From positions 123,885,691 to 123,949,690 of the forward strand of contig NC_061118.1 in NCBI RefSeq assembly GCF_002878395.1: 64,000 nt of DNA, given 5' to 3'. This stretch comes from Capsicum annuum. Lineage: Eukaryota; Streptophyta; Magnoliopsida; Solanales; Solanaceae. Shown piece by piece: positions 14,150 to 27,704 of the stretch (its first letter is position 1; every line of letters starts with the position of its first letter). The position numbers and the translations under genes were made by a program. The notes below the pieces were generated by a model. That model searched no databases, was not told where the DNA came from, and saw only the letters and a list, made by a program, of their open reading frames with translations.

Positions 14150-17100
14150 ATAAGAAAGGCTATCCTAAGCATCCATGCTTTATTAAGGGACTACTATAGC
14201 TGGATCAGTAATACACCTCTTTAATAAAGAAACATGGAACACTAGATGTACTGATGCCAAATCTGCAGGCGACTCAATCTCGTAAGCTAACTTTCCAAAA
14301 CAACTTAAGATTTTGTAAGGGCCAATATATCGGGGACTGAGTTTCTCCTTCTTGCCAAATATTTTCACTCCCTTAATTGGTGAGATTTTCAAATAGACCA
14401 AATCACCAAGCTTAAACTCAAAGTTTCTTCTTCTCAAATCTGCATAGAATTTCTGACAACTTTGGGCTATCTTAAGCCTCTCCCTAATCAACAAAACCTT
14501 CTCTATCGTATCAAACACCAAATCTAGCTCAACCAAAGAGTCCTCACCTGCCTCAAATCAACTAATAAAAGATCTACATCTTCTCCCATAAAGAGCCTTA
14601 AATGGATCCATATGAATACAGGAGTGATAACTGTTATTGTACGTAAACTCACTCAATGGTAACTGATCTTCCTAACTACCCTTTTAAGCCAATAACACAT
14701 TCTCTTAACATATCCTCTAGGGTCTGAATAGTCCTCTCAACCTGAACATCTGTCTGAGGATGAAAAGTTATACTGAGATGAACTTGGGTACCAAGATCCT
14801 TATGAAAAGATTTCCAAAAGTGAGATGTAAAATAAGTACCTTTATCTTAAACAATAAACTACGGGACTCTATGCTAGCTAACTAACTCTCTAATATAGAG
14901 CTTGGCATAATCCTTGACTGAATAAGAAGTATGAACAAGCAAGAAATGAGATAATTTTGTCATTCTATCTACAATGAACCATATCGAATCATGCTGACGA
15001 CGCAAATAAGAAAACCATATCACAAAATCCATGTTCAACCTTAACTTGTTGACAGTTAGAACACTTAGCTACAAGCTTTACAATATCCCTCTATATACCA
15101 CTCCACTAATTGATTTCCCTTAAATCATGGTACATCTTAGTGGATCCTAGGTAAATAGAATAGCGTGCACCATGCGCTTCTAACAAAATTCACTATCTCA
15201 AACCATCAACAACTGACAAACCCATCCTACCCTGATAATGTGACACACCATCTCCCCCTTGGGATAAAACCACTACTTTCTGATATCTAACTAATTCCTT
15301 TAACTTAACTAAATTGGGATCCCTATCTAACTTCTCCTTCACTTTGGAAACCAAAGAAGATTCTGAGCTATTATGAATCCAAACACTACCTTTAGCTGAA
15401 TCAACCAACCTAATGCCAAATCTTGTTAGTTGATGAACCTCCCTGACTACATCATTCTTATCGTCCTCAACATGAGCAACACTATCCATAGACAATCTAC
15501 TAAGGGTTTCTGCTACTACATTGGCCTTACTCGAATGATACAACATACTCATATCATAATCTTTCAACAACTCTAACCACCTTCTCTAACAAAGATTTAA
15601 ATCTTTCGGTGAGAACATATACTATAAAATTTTTTGATCTGTGAATACATTATCATGAACTCCATAAAGTTAATGCCTCTAAATTTTCAAGTAAAAAACA
15701 ATTGTTGCTAACTTAAGATCATAGGTAGGATAATTCTTTTCATGGGGCTTAAGCTATCTAGAAGAATAGGCTATAACCTTACCTCTCTGCATTAATAAAT
15801 AACTAATACCAACTCTGGAAGTATCACAGTAAATAACAAACCTGTCTGAACCATTTGGAAAAGTCAAGACTAGGGCTGAGGTGAGTCGAGTCTTCAACTC
15901 CTGAAAACCCTTTTCATATGAATCTAACCACTGAAATTTGACTTTGTTCTGAGTCAATCGAGACATGGGGGATGCAATAGATGAAAACCCTTTAATAAAT
16001 CATTGCTAATAGCCAGTCAAACCCAAGAAACTCCTAATATCTGACAGAAAGATGTGTCTGAGCTAGTTTTTCATGACTTTAGTCTTTTAAGGGTCAACTC
16101 TAATGCCATCACCAGAAATAATATAGCTAAGAAAAGCTATTAATATTAGCCAAAATTTGCACTTATTGAATTTGGAGAATAACTTATGGGCTCTAAGAGT
16201 CTGTAATACGATTTTGAGATGGTCTGCATGATTATTTTCACTATAGGAGTAGACAAAAATATCATCAATCAAGACTATGTTGAACATGTCCAACTACTTC
16301 TTGAACACTCTATTCATCAAGTCCATGAGAGCTACTGGGGCATTCATTAGTCCAAAAGACATAACTAGAAAGTCCAAGTGACCATACCAAGTTCTGAAGG
16401 TTGTCTTCAAAATGTCACTTTCTCTGACTCTGAGCTAATGATAGCCGGATCTGACGTCTATCTTAGAGAAATAACTAGCACCCTGAAGTTGGTAGAATAA
16501 GTCATCAATCCTAGGGAGTGAGTACTTATTCTTGGCTGTGACTTTGTTCAAGTGACGATAATCAATGTATTCTAAGAGAACCATCTTTCTTATGAACGAA
16601 AAAATTAGAGCACCCCAAGGGAAAACACTGGGCCTGATGAATCCCTTATCTAAAAGATAATTGAACTATTTTTTAACTTTTTTAGCTTAGATAGAGACAT
16701 TCTATAGGGAGGAATAGAGATAGGATGGGTATCTGGAAGGAGATCTATTTTGAAGTCAATTTCCATTTTAGGAGGAACTCCAGAAAGATCTTCAGGGAAT
16801 ACATATGGAAATTCCCTCATTACTGCAATTGACTCGAGACTTGGAGTCTTAGAATTAGAGTTTTGACTCAAACAAGATTGTATTTGCACCCCTTGGATAT
16901 CATTTTTCTTGCTTTAAGATATGACACAATCTGACACCTAAGCGCTGAAGTACTAACCCCTCCATTCAATGACTAGTTTGTGGAAACTTAAAATGAATGA
17001 CTCTATTTCTACATTCAACTGAAGCATACAATGAGTAGAGCCAATACATGTTGAGAATTATGTCAAAATGAGTCATCTCCAACTCTACACCATCTACTGA

Positions 17101-17330
17101 AGAAATTTTTTAGGATATTATAACCGAGCAATTTCAGTACACCTATCTAGCTATGATAGATTTAGCCATTGTGGTAGACACTAATAAAGGCTCTACTAAA
17201 GTTTTGGGATTGACAATGAAATCGATAGATATATAGGGCTTACAAAAAAATAAAGCTCCAGGATCTAACAAAACATAAACATAAAAATGAAAGACCTATA
17301 ACATACCCGTTACCACATCAGGAGAGATTT
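14150..17330 (-). pseudogene. E2 pol remnant: protease, RT, RNase H, integrase
   Basis: The protease end is at about 17,030-17,130 (FDIILNMYWL-like motif). RT is at about 16,050-16,890, with the catalytic box IDDIFVYS kept at 16,250-16,270. RNase H is at about 15,190-15,970 and ends in VVAETLSR, where the family normally has VADALSR, so an acidic residue is changed. Integrase reaches 14,183, with the C-terminal PRYIGPYKIL motif and the VFHVSLLK motif that closes chromovirus pol. The reading frame is interrupted many times. The arrangement equals that of E1 but the sequence is clearly another family. Confidence 0.8.
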
Positions 17331-17339
17331 ACTGATCAT

Positions 17340-18508
17340 GAAGGGACTGGAGTGCATATAATCTATTCTGGCGCTGCTCACTGGTTGTACTGGATATGGC
17401 ACCCTACTGAGTCGAGCAAACAGATGGAACTAGAGGACGATTGGACTGACACTACTGACTACTCTTTGGGTAATATATGATTTTGTGGCCTGGCATGCCA
17501 CATCCAAAACACATATCACTTCCAGCTCTACACACACCATAATGATTCCTACCATATTTTTGGCAAAGAGGATTAGTCTGACCACCATTCACGCTACCTT
17601 GGGACTTAGATCCTGGCGCTCTATCCCAACTGTCATTCTTGAACTTTAGCACTAGCACACTAGATGAAGATGGAGCTGGGGCTGAAAACTTCTAATAGAT
17701 CTAAGAATGGTTACCACCCTCTGACCTAGGATATAAGAATTAAAGTTACCTATTTTGGCTCTCTTACTCTCTCTCTCTCTCTCTCTCCTTAAGCTTTTGT
17801 TCTTTAATTTGTTGAGCATGACCATAAGCCTAGATGTGTCTATCTTCTATATCAACATAGCAGTTCTTCATTCCTTGACCACACTATCAGATATATTAGA
17901 CACGAACTTACTCATTCTAGTCCTGTTATCAGCCACCATCAAAATAGCATACCTCGCTAATTGAGTAAAATTAAGCAAGTATTCCTTTACACTCATATTA
18001 CCCTATTGTAAATTAATGACCTCCTGCACCTTATCTTTCCTCAACTCTAAAAAAAAGAACCTATCTAAAAAGTTATAAAAACTCCTCCTACTCTACAGGA
18101 CCTGCCTCATCACCCCTATCACTTTTCCACTACTTATACTAATTGTGAGCCATATCCTATAATTGGTAAGCAGTCAACTCTACACTTTCACTTACATTGA
18201 CACCCATGATATCAGTAACCTTCTAAACCATATCAAGAAACTCCTATAGATCCTCCTCAGACTTGGATCCCAAAAATAGAGGGGGATTCATTCAAGTAAA
18301 GTCCTAATCCCAGATATAATTGTACTTGCAACTTTATTAGCTGGGGCAACAGCTTGTTGACTGTTCTAAGTAGCTATTGGTTGAGCTAAGGTAGTGGAGG
18401 CATCTTTGAACTCGGCATGAGAGATATGTTCATCAGGGCATCTTTCTAAACAAGTGAAGGTGCAGGATAGTTCCTATTTCTTCTTTTTTTATTCTTTCTA
18501 GGAGGTAT
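17340..18508 (-). pseudogene. E2 gag remnant with double zinc knuckle
   Basis: The expected start near 18,508 reads ATA, not ATG, followed by codons for PPRKNKKR. The gag core at about 18,190-18,300 begins NPPLFLGSKSEEDL. The C-terminal part (17,452-17,658) has a double knuckle: CQKYGRNH, with the second Cys changed to Tyr, then CFGCGMPGH, whose last Cys is also Tyr. Both zinc sites are therefore damaged. A CT microsatellite (17,760-17,787) lies inside the gene and probably expanded after inactivation. Confidence 0.75.
17760..17787. repeat. (CT)n microsatellite in E2 gag
   Basis: A run of CT units broken once by TA. It explains the leucine/serine-rich open frame on the plus strand here, which is not a gene. 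Confidence 0.9.
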
Positions 18509-18660
18509 TTTCAGTAACGGAATAAAGGATGGATTAGAAAGAGTGTCTAAACCGAGCTTATGCTCACTCACACTACATGAATACTGAAAGAAAATAAAAT
18601 TTTCCTATAAGGTTTTGTAGCCTTTTTTCCATAAGTGGGCACACTTTGCACACATACACA

Positions 18661-18674
18661 AAACTCTAATATTA
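18661..18674 (-). other. Degenerate primer binding site of E2
   Basis: The minus strand reads AATATTAGAGTTT just inside the 5' LTR. It resembles the tRNA-Met primer site but has several changes. Confidence 0.5.
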
Positions 18675-18679
18675 AGTTT

Positions 18680-20926
18680 TTTCATGACCCGAGGCTACCC
18701 CAGTAATGACAATGATGCTTATTATCACAAGTCACCACAAGCTAACCCATGGGCTAGTACCTGCTCTAAGCACTGGTTAATATATTGATAACGAACATGT
18801 GCAGAAAAAAACTGAATAAATCCATAAGGTTCAAATACTAAAAATACAATTTAAGTCATATGTCTGAATGTCTGATGACATACTGAAAAGAATGATCAAA
18901 TAACTGATAAACTGACTAACTATCTGAATAACTAAAAACATCTGAAAGCCTTTAACTGACTAAAGAGTTGATGGGACAGGACCCAAAAAACTAAAAAATA
19001 AACTAACTGAAAATAAATATTGAACTACTAAAATAACATAAAAGTTCCTCGATATATGACAACTCACCACAACTGCTACTATTGATATGGTGAACTAACA
19101 AATCACAATCAGGAAATTGAGCATCTGAACCTATGATATAAGAAATCATAGCATGAAGAAATATATGCAATCAATACTGTGAATGTACTGGTATATGAAA
19201 TGAGGTTAGGCTGAAATACATAGCTTCATATGCATGAAATAACGACTGACTGAATAGCATAAGATAACTGATGCTTAAATACGTGAGAGTTGTAAAATCT
19301 TAAAATGCATGACCAAGTATATAACATCATACTAAAATAGTCTATAAAAAATAAAATACTAAAATTCGGTAAATGAATAACTGAAGAACTATATGCTATG
19401 GTCAAGAAAACTTATACTGAGACTGTGGGAGGTATCATCTAACCAACATAATCCAATTTGATCTAAGTGGGGTACAACCTGTAACCCCAGTTAGAAGGGT
19501 TTTAGTACCATTCCATGAGTATTAACAATGGTTGTGTAGATCCACTAAACTAATATCTTGAAGGACTAATGAGACACCCTCATCTGGAAGGTTCTCTAAT
19601 GAGATATGTGTTGCCCTCAACTAGAAAGTAAACACTTTATCAACCCTCAACAGGTAGGTTAATATCTCTAACCTACCCTGGTTATGTAGTTCTTGAACTA
19701 AGGGACTTCTACGAACGGTCACACCCTATACTAGCAGGTGAGCCCCCATCCTTGGGTTCTCGCGATGCTAAATCCTACTCCCAACTGAATGACACTGATT
19801 ACTGGATTGAACTAAGCTTAACTGAGCAAACAAGTGATCATAATACTAACTGAATGACAATGCTTATGGTTTATCTAAAATCATCTAAAGATACTAAAAT
19901 TATGTAAACAGCTAGGTATCGGGTGTTCATAACCCTTTAGCACTGAATAAAAATAACAATAAGGATATATGAAGCTTTAGAAAAACCTAATACAGGATTA
20001 TTTCTCAAAACCCAACATTTAGACATTTCATCAAACACGTGGGAGGCATGAAATTAAGCATAGGAATGGGTAAAGAATGTAATTGAAAACATAGTTACAA
20101 TTTTAAAATCATGAATTTTTAATTTAACATGGGGATTTTAATGCTCAAATCATATATGGGCTCATTCCATCGAAAAACACTTGTAACATAACTTGTAATA
20201 AAAATCAATAATAACTTCATGGAGAAAATTCATCATAAATATGTAAAACTCAAAATTTGATATCAAAAAGGGATTCTTGGACTCCATGGGTGAAAAGGAC
20301 CCATGGATGAACATCACACATACCTTAAACCCTTAAGCTTGAAAGAGAAACACAACTTGATGCTTTTCTTGAAAGTTCTTGGATTTGGGAACTTGATTTC
20401 TTATTTTTGGAAGAGAAAGTAATGAAATTGATGAACTTAGGGGATGATTAGGGTTTGTTTTTGAATGGAAAATTGGGGAAAAATTGGCATATAATGTCCC
20501 AACAGATGTTTTAATTCATGTTTTCACAAAATAGATTGAGGGAAAAAGACTCAATTGCCCCTGAGAGTATTCAATTTGAAACAGGAATGCAGATTAGGGG
20601 TTCACTGCTATGCGGTGAAGGGATCATCACTATACCCACCATGATGTGCCACTATCGCAGTGAGGTTCTGGAATCAAAATCCAAACACAACCCAATCCTC
20701 ATTCAAAAAATCCCAAAACTTCCCCCGAAACATGCTCCATACAGCACTGAACATGAGTCAACTCAAAAACCTACATCTCGGGGTCGGGAAGACCTTTTAA
20801 AACTCTTCAAAGTTAAGACGCCAAAAATAAGATAGTCCCCAATAATTAGTGAAATTTTCAGGCTTTAAGCCTCTTATGCATGCAACTAGGAGCTGAATTA
20901 GGCTAATAAAACTATGGGGCATTGCA
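18680..20926 (-). repeat. 5' LTR of E2
   Basis: Direct repeat of 11504-13741. The opening TG has become TT in this copy (TTTCATGACCC). It ends ATTGCA, followed by the TATAA target-site copy. The 105-codon plus-strand ORF at 20,518-20,835 lies inside it, looks like no known protein, and is not kept intact in the other LTR. Confidence 0.88.
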
Positions 20927-22915
20927 TATAATCATTAGTATTTTCAATAACAAACCTTAATTATATCTTCTAGAGCCCCTATTTATTAATATGATTCATA
21001 TTATTAGCACATGAGGATCTACAACAGAAACATTAGTTTAATCACTAAGCTTAAATATAATTTGAGTGATAACATACTCCAAGGCTCACATGGTAATTTA
21101 GTCAACCAAGTATGTGATAGCATAATCATGTGTTCAATGTATAAAACAATTCATTAATATCAAAGTATTATCAATAATTTTGCAACCAATCATGCACATC
21201 ATTTCCAATGCCAACATCAAGAATAAACCATTTACTGGGGTTAGACATCATATCACCAAAGGCATATTCTAAGCTCTTAACAAGTATCTAGGTCACTAAT
21301 GAAACAACATAGTCCAAACAAAAGACGGGTCAAGTTCCACTTCTAATAAACCAAATTCCTCTTCAAGGAAAATTTCTACCCATAACTAAGCTAATCCATA
21401 TAAGTCATGTCTTAGAGGTTTATTATTCCACACTAGTCCAATGGTATAATTCTTCCTCAAGTATTACATCTAATTCATCTACAGCTACTTGGGCAATTTC
21501 CATGACTACGCACAACTAAGGTCAACTTAGTATTTAGTATGAGTGACAAGGTCACTCCCGTCTAATTAGATCAACTAGAGAATTCTCATGCTATTCATGA
21601 GATAACAAGTCAAACTAACCAAGATTCTAGGCTAAAAGTCAAGTATCACACTTTATGAGTTCAATAGCCTATGTGACTCAACTAATCCCAAACATTACCA
21701 TCTACTATTTCAATACCAAAACCCCAGCCCAATCTTATCAAGTTATCAAAGTCATACTATAATAAAGCTCAATCTAACAAGAAGTAAGCCTAACCTACCT
21801 CGGATCCAATTTTATCTCATGAGTTGATGACTTTTGCTTTCCCTTTCTCAATGTTTCCTTAAGGGGCCAAGCTATCAAAACACCATATATGCATTATTAA
21901 GAGAGCATCAATACCCATATTACTCCATTATGCTTTGAAACCAGAATGACACCAAAACCCTAAAGTGGGTCCCAATTACAAAAAATAAGTTTTTGAGATC
22001 AACCCATTGTTTAAATACCATTGGGAGCTATATCCTTCAACAATTGGTGCAAATCAAATATATTTGGGTTAAAATTAAGACTCAAGCCATTTAGGGTTTT
22101 GGGTCTAATAATGAAGAATTCTACAATATAAATGATGGATACATACCTTAGATTCAATGTTAATAACAAATATTCAAGTTATTCTAGATCCTAATCAACA
22201 CCTAAAACTCAATTTGGGGACTACACACTGTATTCGGGATCCAGGAATCCAAGGCAAGAGAGAAAAGGCTAATTCTCGACCAAAAAGGGAATTTAAATAC
22301 CCTTTCCTAGGCCCTCAGTTCAAGCAATCACAGACACATAAGCCACTATCATAACGTCGCAATCGCAATATAGCCTCTGCGATCACGGTACCTTTGCTGC
22401 ACTAGATGACAGCTGATACTTAGAATGAATTCTAAGTTTTGTGTAATGTCTCGAGATATATCCGAAATCCAATATGAGCAAACAAATTTGCAACCATACT
22501 AATTTTGATATTCCAGATGCATTAGTAAATTCAGATTTTCCATCTCAGGTCATTTCAACCAAATATGGGCCCCACATCTAAATTTCCAATTTATCGACTT
22601 TCTGGCCAATAAGTTGAAATGAGTTTGGGAGCATTGGGACCCAAACCAAAGGTCTACCCTACCTAAAATTGATTTTCTAGAGTTGTATATCCAGTCAAAC
22701 TTTGCATTCGATATCATTTTATTATGGTTTTTACTTGGTAGACATTTGGAACTAGTGAAGACTTTTAAACTGGTAAATGGTTCTAAAAACCAAACATACT
22801 ACCCGATAATCAAACTATCAGTTCTAGGAAGTCAAAAATGACTTGGGGCAGCTATTGAAAAACTCTAACAGCGAAAATAAGCAGAATCATATGAAATGAC
22901 CTGAAGGATATTACA
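20927..22915 (-). repeat. 5' LTR of E1, second part (right of the E2 insertion)
   Basis: Continues the E1 LTR alignment from about 2,365 to 4,296. Near 22,340-22,460 this copy carries some tens of bases more than the left LTR. It ends TTACA, so the element starts TGTAA on the minus strand. The TGGGT that follows (22916-22920) is the right copy of the target site; its partner lies outside the window. Confidence 0.85.
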
Positions 22916-24352
22916 TGGGTAAAACATGTAAATGACCTTGCTGGCCAACTGGCCAGGCGCCTAATTGATCACCTGTACTATAAGCCTGAGATCCTCTTTT
23001 AGCAACCTAAGGGCCACCCTGACGACCCTACATACCACTTTTAGCTTGGGGTGGTACTACCTCAATTGGAGGAACACTCTAAGTTGAAAATATAACTTCC
23101 TTACGTCTTGGAAACTCTCAAGAAATATGGTCAAAGGCCCTATAATCATAACACATCCTAGACGTTGCACTTTATTCAGAAGATTTTACTAACTAGGAAT
23201 AGCTACCTCAATTCAAAAACCAAGAAGTTGAACCTCTCAAAGGTTAACTACTACCTTGGCTAGGATGATCACTACAGATAGGTTGACCTCCATCTATAAT
23301 CCGATGTACAACATAAATGGACCTACTAGGCTGACACTATTATTGATAAGACTGGCATAGAGGGTGCCTACCCTAAGAATCACTTCCTCTAACTCATAAG
23401 CCATTTTGGCTCCCACTTAATCTACCTTGGTAATGCAATCTCTTCTTGCTACCCCATTGGGCCTCGCAATGGTACTCCATCATAATATGGAAATGATCAA
23501 AAACCTCAATAAAAGTACTACCACCGGCAAACAAACTCTGCGCAGCCATGCAAAAAGAAAGTATTAATCCCCAAAATAAACATTGAATCCACTCACACTC
23601 GATTGATAAAATAGATGTACCATGACAATCTAACTCATGAAAATGAGTCTTATACTATAAAAAAGTCATGGAACCCTTCTCCAATCTTGAGAACTGGTCT
23701 CTCAGATGAGTCCATGTCAAGGAGGAGATCCAGCTAGTCTGGAATTAAGATAACCTCTACAGCAATGTCGAACTACCAGATCAAACTAAAATATAGTGTA
23801 GTCGACACCATGAGTCTTAACTAGGCCAAAATTATGAAGTTTGTCTTTACAAGCAATAAAGAACTCATATGCATCCTCGCCTAATGTCCTAAAGAACATA
23901 GGCAGAGTCAAGCTCAAGAATTTACCCAACATTTTTTTCTCCTTAATAGACATACTAGGATGGGTAACTATCGGCTAAGCAACTACTGGTGTTGGAGTAA
24001 TCTCAACTCTGGGAGCCATAAATACAGGTTGTGCCCCTTCGTCGATACCACTCTAATCTATAGTGCATCACCAACTAATCCCAAAAGTTAAACTAAGCAT
24101 GTTTGAATAGCGATGAAGAAATAAACCCCATTTGAAACTAGGATGTCCCTTGGCCCACCACTAGTAGGGGTGGACAAATCTCTGATACGCCAATAGGGAT
24201 AGTGTCTGGTAAAGGCTTTCTATCCTGATATCTGTTTGGGTATACATATATTAAAGCCCCTAACCTATAGGTAATTAATGTACTCTAGTAATATCCCTAA
24301 TTGTGGACTCGATTTCCTTATCTCGAGTAGCAGTACCTCATGTCCAAGCCAT
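22916..24352 (-). pseudogene. E0 gag remnant, cut by the E1 insertion
   Basis: Minus-strand gypsy gag from a third Del-type family. The likely start is at 24,352 (MAWT, then a stop). A gag-core motif equivalent to that of E1 lies around 23,640-23,710 (RLEKGSMTF), and proline/glycine-rich C-terminal sequence follows toward 22,916. There the sequence changes abruptly into the E1 LTR. The rest of E0 must lie left of the window. Many stops. Confidence 0.65.
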
Positions 24353-24538
24353 TTACAAAAGAGTAAAAAAAATGAATCTTAAAACCCTACACATACTCTT
24401 AGTACGAAATGAATGAAGGAAGTGAAGATCTCCTAAGAATGGCATATGTCTACTGAATATAAGAAACACATGTCATTATTCTGATTCGTGGAACTCTACT
24501 AGACACATGCACTTGTACCAACATTACTGGTGAACCTA

Positions 24539-24551
24539 GGCTCTTAAACCA
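24539..24551 (-). other. Primer binding site of E0
   Basis: The minus strand reads TGGTTTAAGAGCC, a tRNA-Met-type site with changes in the middle, two bases from the LTR edge. Confidence 0.65.
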
Positions 24552-24553
24552 AT

Positions 24554-26640
24554 TAATCATAACTCAGTTTGCCTGTGTCATGATGGCACCTATTTTAGAC
24601 AATGGTACGCAAGACAAACCCTAGCCCAAAACTATAAGCAATGGGCTAATGGGTGGAAAATGACATAAATGCCCAAATTATATGCTTGTAAGTAATTTGG
24701 AACCTACAATCATATGAACAATAACATAAAGGAAGAGAAACAAAAAAGAAGTAATAACATCCCACAACCTAGTAAGTTAAAAAAGGTTCTAATCCAAAAG
24801 AATATGATTACTATCAAAATCAATATACAATAGTCTCAAAAATAGAACAACTATCTAAAAATAAATGATGGATAAAAGGTCAACTCCAACTCTGGAAGAT
24901 CACCCTATCTCTAAACTCTGACCAACACAATCATAATGTCGATGGTTGTAGCTAGTACTCAGATCTGTACCAAAAAGGAAAAGAAATGTAGAATGAGTAC
25001 CAAAGCCACACATACTCAATAGGAATCATTGGCCAACTTAGGAAACTCATAATATAAATACAATAAAACATGAAATAAGTAAGTTAAGTCAAAGAAAAAG
25101 GGCAAATATGGAATAAATCTCTAATTACTAAAAGTAAACAACTAAAGTAATGACAACAATAATAATGAGCACACAATTAATTCTAGCATAATTGGACCCC
25201 CATAAGCCCAAAAGATAGAACAAAGTGAATAACCCAATATGGTCCCCCAAAAGCCCGCTAATGCAATCAAGAAGTTATAATAGTAAATATACCAATAATC
25301 CATATCTCAAAACTGTAATCGCAGATGCTTCTATACCATGAACACAAAACTAAAATCAGTTCTATAATCATCAAAAATAATATCTTAATGCTAGACTCGA
25401 ATCATACCTAACATCTCATATACTGTACTTAAACTAAAACTAATATCATGAATACCAGATTTGAACCAGAAGTAATATTATAAAATATGCCTGAATCAAA
25501 CCGATCTTAGTATCATAATTCATCGGACTTAAACAAGTCTTATAATCTCCCAAACACATTTCTAGAATAAACCATCATATGTCTAAAACCTCTTCATATC
25601 AAGAATGTATTTAAAATAATGCGCAAGACCTATTGAGTCTATGAGGAACTAATAAAAATCTTTGCCTAACGTGGATAGAAGGGGCCAATTTCTAATCTCG
25701 ATAATCCATTCTAAGGCAAGTTCTACCACCAACTAGTCTAAGGTATAAAATCTCACTTCAAAATTCTAAGAAACACTCAAATATTCCAAAGATAGAAATC
25801 CTACATATAAAATGAGTGGTTAATTCTATTAAGTCTAATTATAGTCCTTTAATTGGCTAAATAGTCAAAAATACACTAATTATGCCTACAAGACCTAATT
25901 CCCCACCCAAAAGTAGCATAATATCATATCAATACTATAATTAAGCCCAATATAAGAGAAGGGTAAGCCTGTACTACCTGGGCGCTGAGGAAAACCCCAT
26001 AAAGTTTGATAAAATAGCGATTTCTCCTTTCGAGAAGCTTCCATATGATGCCATGATATAATAATATAATCTACACATTAATAAGAAATTAACAGTACTT
26101 ATATTGCTATTTAGTGCTTCAAATTAAAATATCAAGTCAAAATCACATACAGGGACCACTTCTAAAATCAAACTTTCAAAAATTGACTACACATTTCTCT
26201 ATGCCCATGGATCATTAACCCTCAAGAATGGATGAATTCTGAACTAAAATTATAATAAAATCAACCCAATAAGAATCTCAAGATTTAGGTCTAATTTGAG
26301 GAATTAAACTATGAATTAGGATAAAACTTAGAAGGATTTGGATAAGGAATGGTGATTCTCAGCTGACAAACACCCGACAATCTCCTAAGGATCACACTCT
26401 CAATTTTCCACTCTCTAGAGCTCTTGATTTTTAAGAGTTGTGAAAAATTGGGAGAAAATTCGATAAATAAGGAAATTAATTTCCTCTAGGTACCACTTAA
26501 GTGGTCACTACAAAAGCAGTCCATGGTCACTTTCACCAATAGCTAAAGTCAAATAAACTATTATGAAAAATTATCTATAATCATTCAATTGGCTCTAAAG
26601 AAGTTCCTTATAATTGAAGGAACTGGAAGTAGGCACCGCA
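24554..26640 (-). repeat. 5' LTR of E0
   Basis: It starts beside the primer site with TAATCATAACTC, a decayed form of TGTCACAACCC. It then shares with E1 the order of short motifs typical of Del LTR ends (a CATGATGGCACC-like stretch, then a CAAGACAAACC-like stretch). There is no second copy in the window, so the outer end is uncertain. I place it near GGCACCGCA (26,632-26,640), where copia-like sequence begins. Confidence 0.55.
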
Positions 26641-26909
26641 AGGGTGTTAGAAACCTGGATAAATTACTTGTGCCATTCTCTTGCTCTCTTTACCTTTACA
26701 TTCTATTATTGTTATTGTTGGTACTAAGTTTACTATGCAGGAGAGTCGAATAACGAATCACCTTAGTTGACTCTAAAAAATAAGAATTTTAATTCATCTC
26801 CCCCTTAGTTATCAATTGTTATCCAAGCAGATCTCATATATTTTATATTAACCACATACTAGAAAAGATAAAATGAAAAACTACTAAATTCTAGGAGAAA
26901 TTCTTAAGG

Positions 26910-27640
26910 ATGGTCACTCATCAAATAGGCTACCCTTCTTCAACAGGTAACACTACTTACATTGGAAGAAAAGATTCAGAATATTTGTTCAATCAAGTGA
27001 TTTCCAAGCATGATTTGTAATCAAGAAAGGACCAAAAATAATTCCTAGACTCAAGGACAAGGAGAAGGACCCCAGAAGCATGATCGATCTCGAAACCTTT
27101 GACATCACAAAAAAACAAGAGGTAATTCAAATTAATATTAGGGCTATCAGTTTGCTTAATTATGCATTTAATGTATTGGAGTAATACCAGATGTCACCCT
27201 ATGATACCACAAATGAGATGTGGGACAAGCTTGAAGTGGCATATGAAGGTTCCACAAAAGTAAAGAAACCAAGAATTGGTGCTCTTGTTACTGAATATCT
27301 GCAGTTTAAAATGAATAATGATGATGGAGTGAAATCAATATTCTCGCAATTTAGAAAAATTATCAATGAACTTAGATACTTGTTAATGATATACTAAAAT
27401 AGCATACAAGTTAAAAAACTTATACGGATCCTGCCAATAGCATAAGAAATAAAAGTTTTTATTAAAGGATGGAGATATGCACAAATTGAAATATGATGAA
27501 CTACAATGTAATCTTCATGTCTATGAAAAAAAATCTTATTAGCGGGTATAACATGGATGAGAAGAAAATACAGTAGCCATCAGTGCTATATATACTAAAG
27601 AATAAGGGGATCTGGAAGAAATAACTAGTAAAGGTATTTG
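26910..27640 (+). pseudogene. Copia gag, UBN2 domain
   Basis: The codons at 27,191-27,397 carry the UBN2 (copia gag) signature: ISPYDTTNEMWDKL-like, then VTEYLQFKMNNDD, then FSQFRKIINEL. In relatives this helical domain builds the particle. A possible start lies at 26,910, but the frame before 27,191 is full of stops. The gene is broken at 27,704 by the solo LTR and resumes near 29,665. Confidence 0.7.
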
Positions 27641-27698
27641 AATCATAAAATATAAGGTTAGAACTATGTTGAGACAAATATAGTAATATCCTTAATAA

Positions 27699-27704
27699 AA
27701 TTAC
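27699..27704. repeat. Target site duplication, left copy (solo LTR)
   Basis: AATTAC here and again at 29,659-29,664, flanking the solo LTR. LTR retrotransposons usually duplicate 5 bp; the sixth base may be chance. Confidence 0.6.

Larger units (their letters stand above)
11504..20926 (-). mobile_element. E2: Ty3/gypsy retrotransposon nested in the E1 5' LTR
   Basis: Two direct repeats of about 2.24 kb enclose about 4.9 kb of minus-strand gypsy gag-pol. The flanking sequences are CATAA (11499-11503) and TATAA (20927-20931), a 5-bp target duplication with one change. Removing the element rejoins the E1 LTR exactly as it appears near 2,365. LTRs of about 2.2 kb and a tRNA-Met-like primer site again point to a Del-type chromovirus, but E2 is a different family from E1. 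LTR divergence of roughly 12-15% by eye makes it nearly as old as its host. Confidence 0.88.
1..22915 (-). mobile_element. E1: degenerate Del/Tekay-like Ty3/gypsy retrotransposon, minus strand, interrupted by E2
   Basis: The sequence at 1-4296 is repeated at 9342-11503 plus 20927-22915. These are the two LTRs of one minus-strand element; the right (5') LTR is split by E2. The roughly 5-kb internal part reads gag, protease, RT, RNase H and integrase on the minus strand, the gypsy order. LTRs of about 4.2-4.4 kb with a short internal region and an initiator-tRNA-Met-like primer site fit the Del/Tekay chromovirus lineage. The LTRs differ at about 15% of sites by eye, so this is an old insertion. 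The window starts about 80 bases inside the left LTR, so that outer end is missing. All genes are broken. Confidence 0.85.

Noticed and set aside
20518..20835. 105-codon plus-strand ORF as a host gene
   Set aside because: It lies inside the E2 5' LTR and is not maintained in the other LTR.
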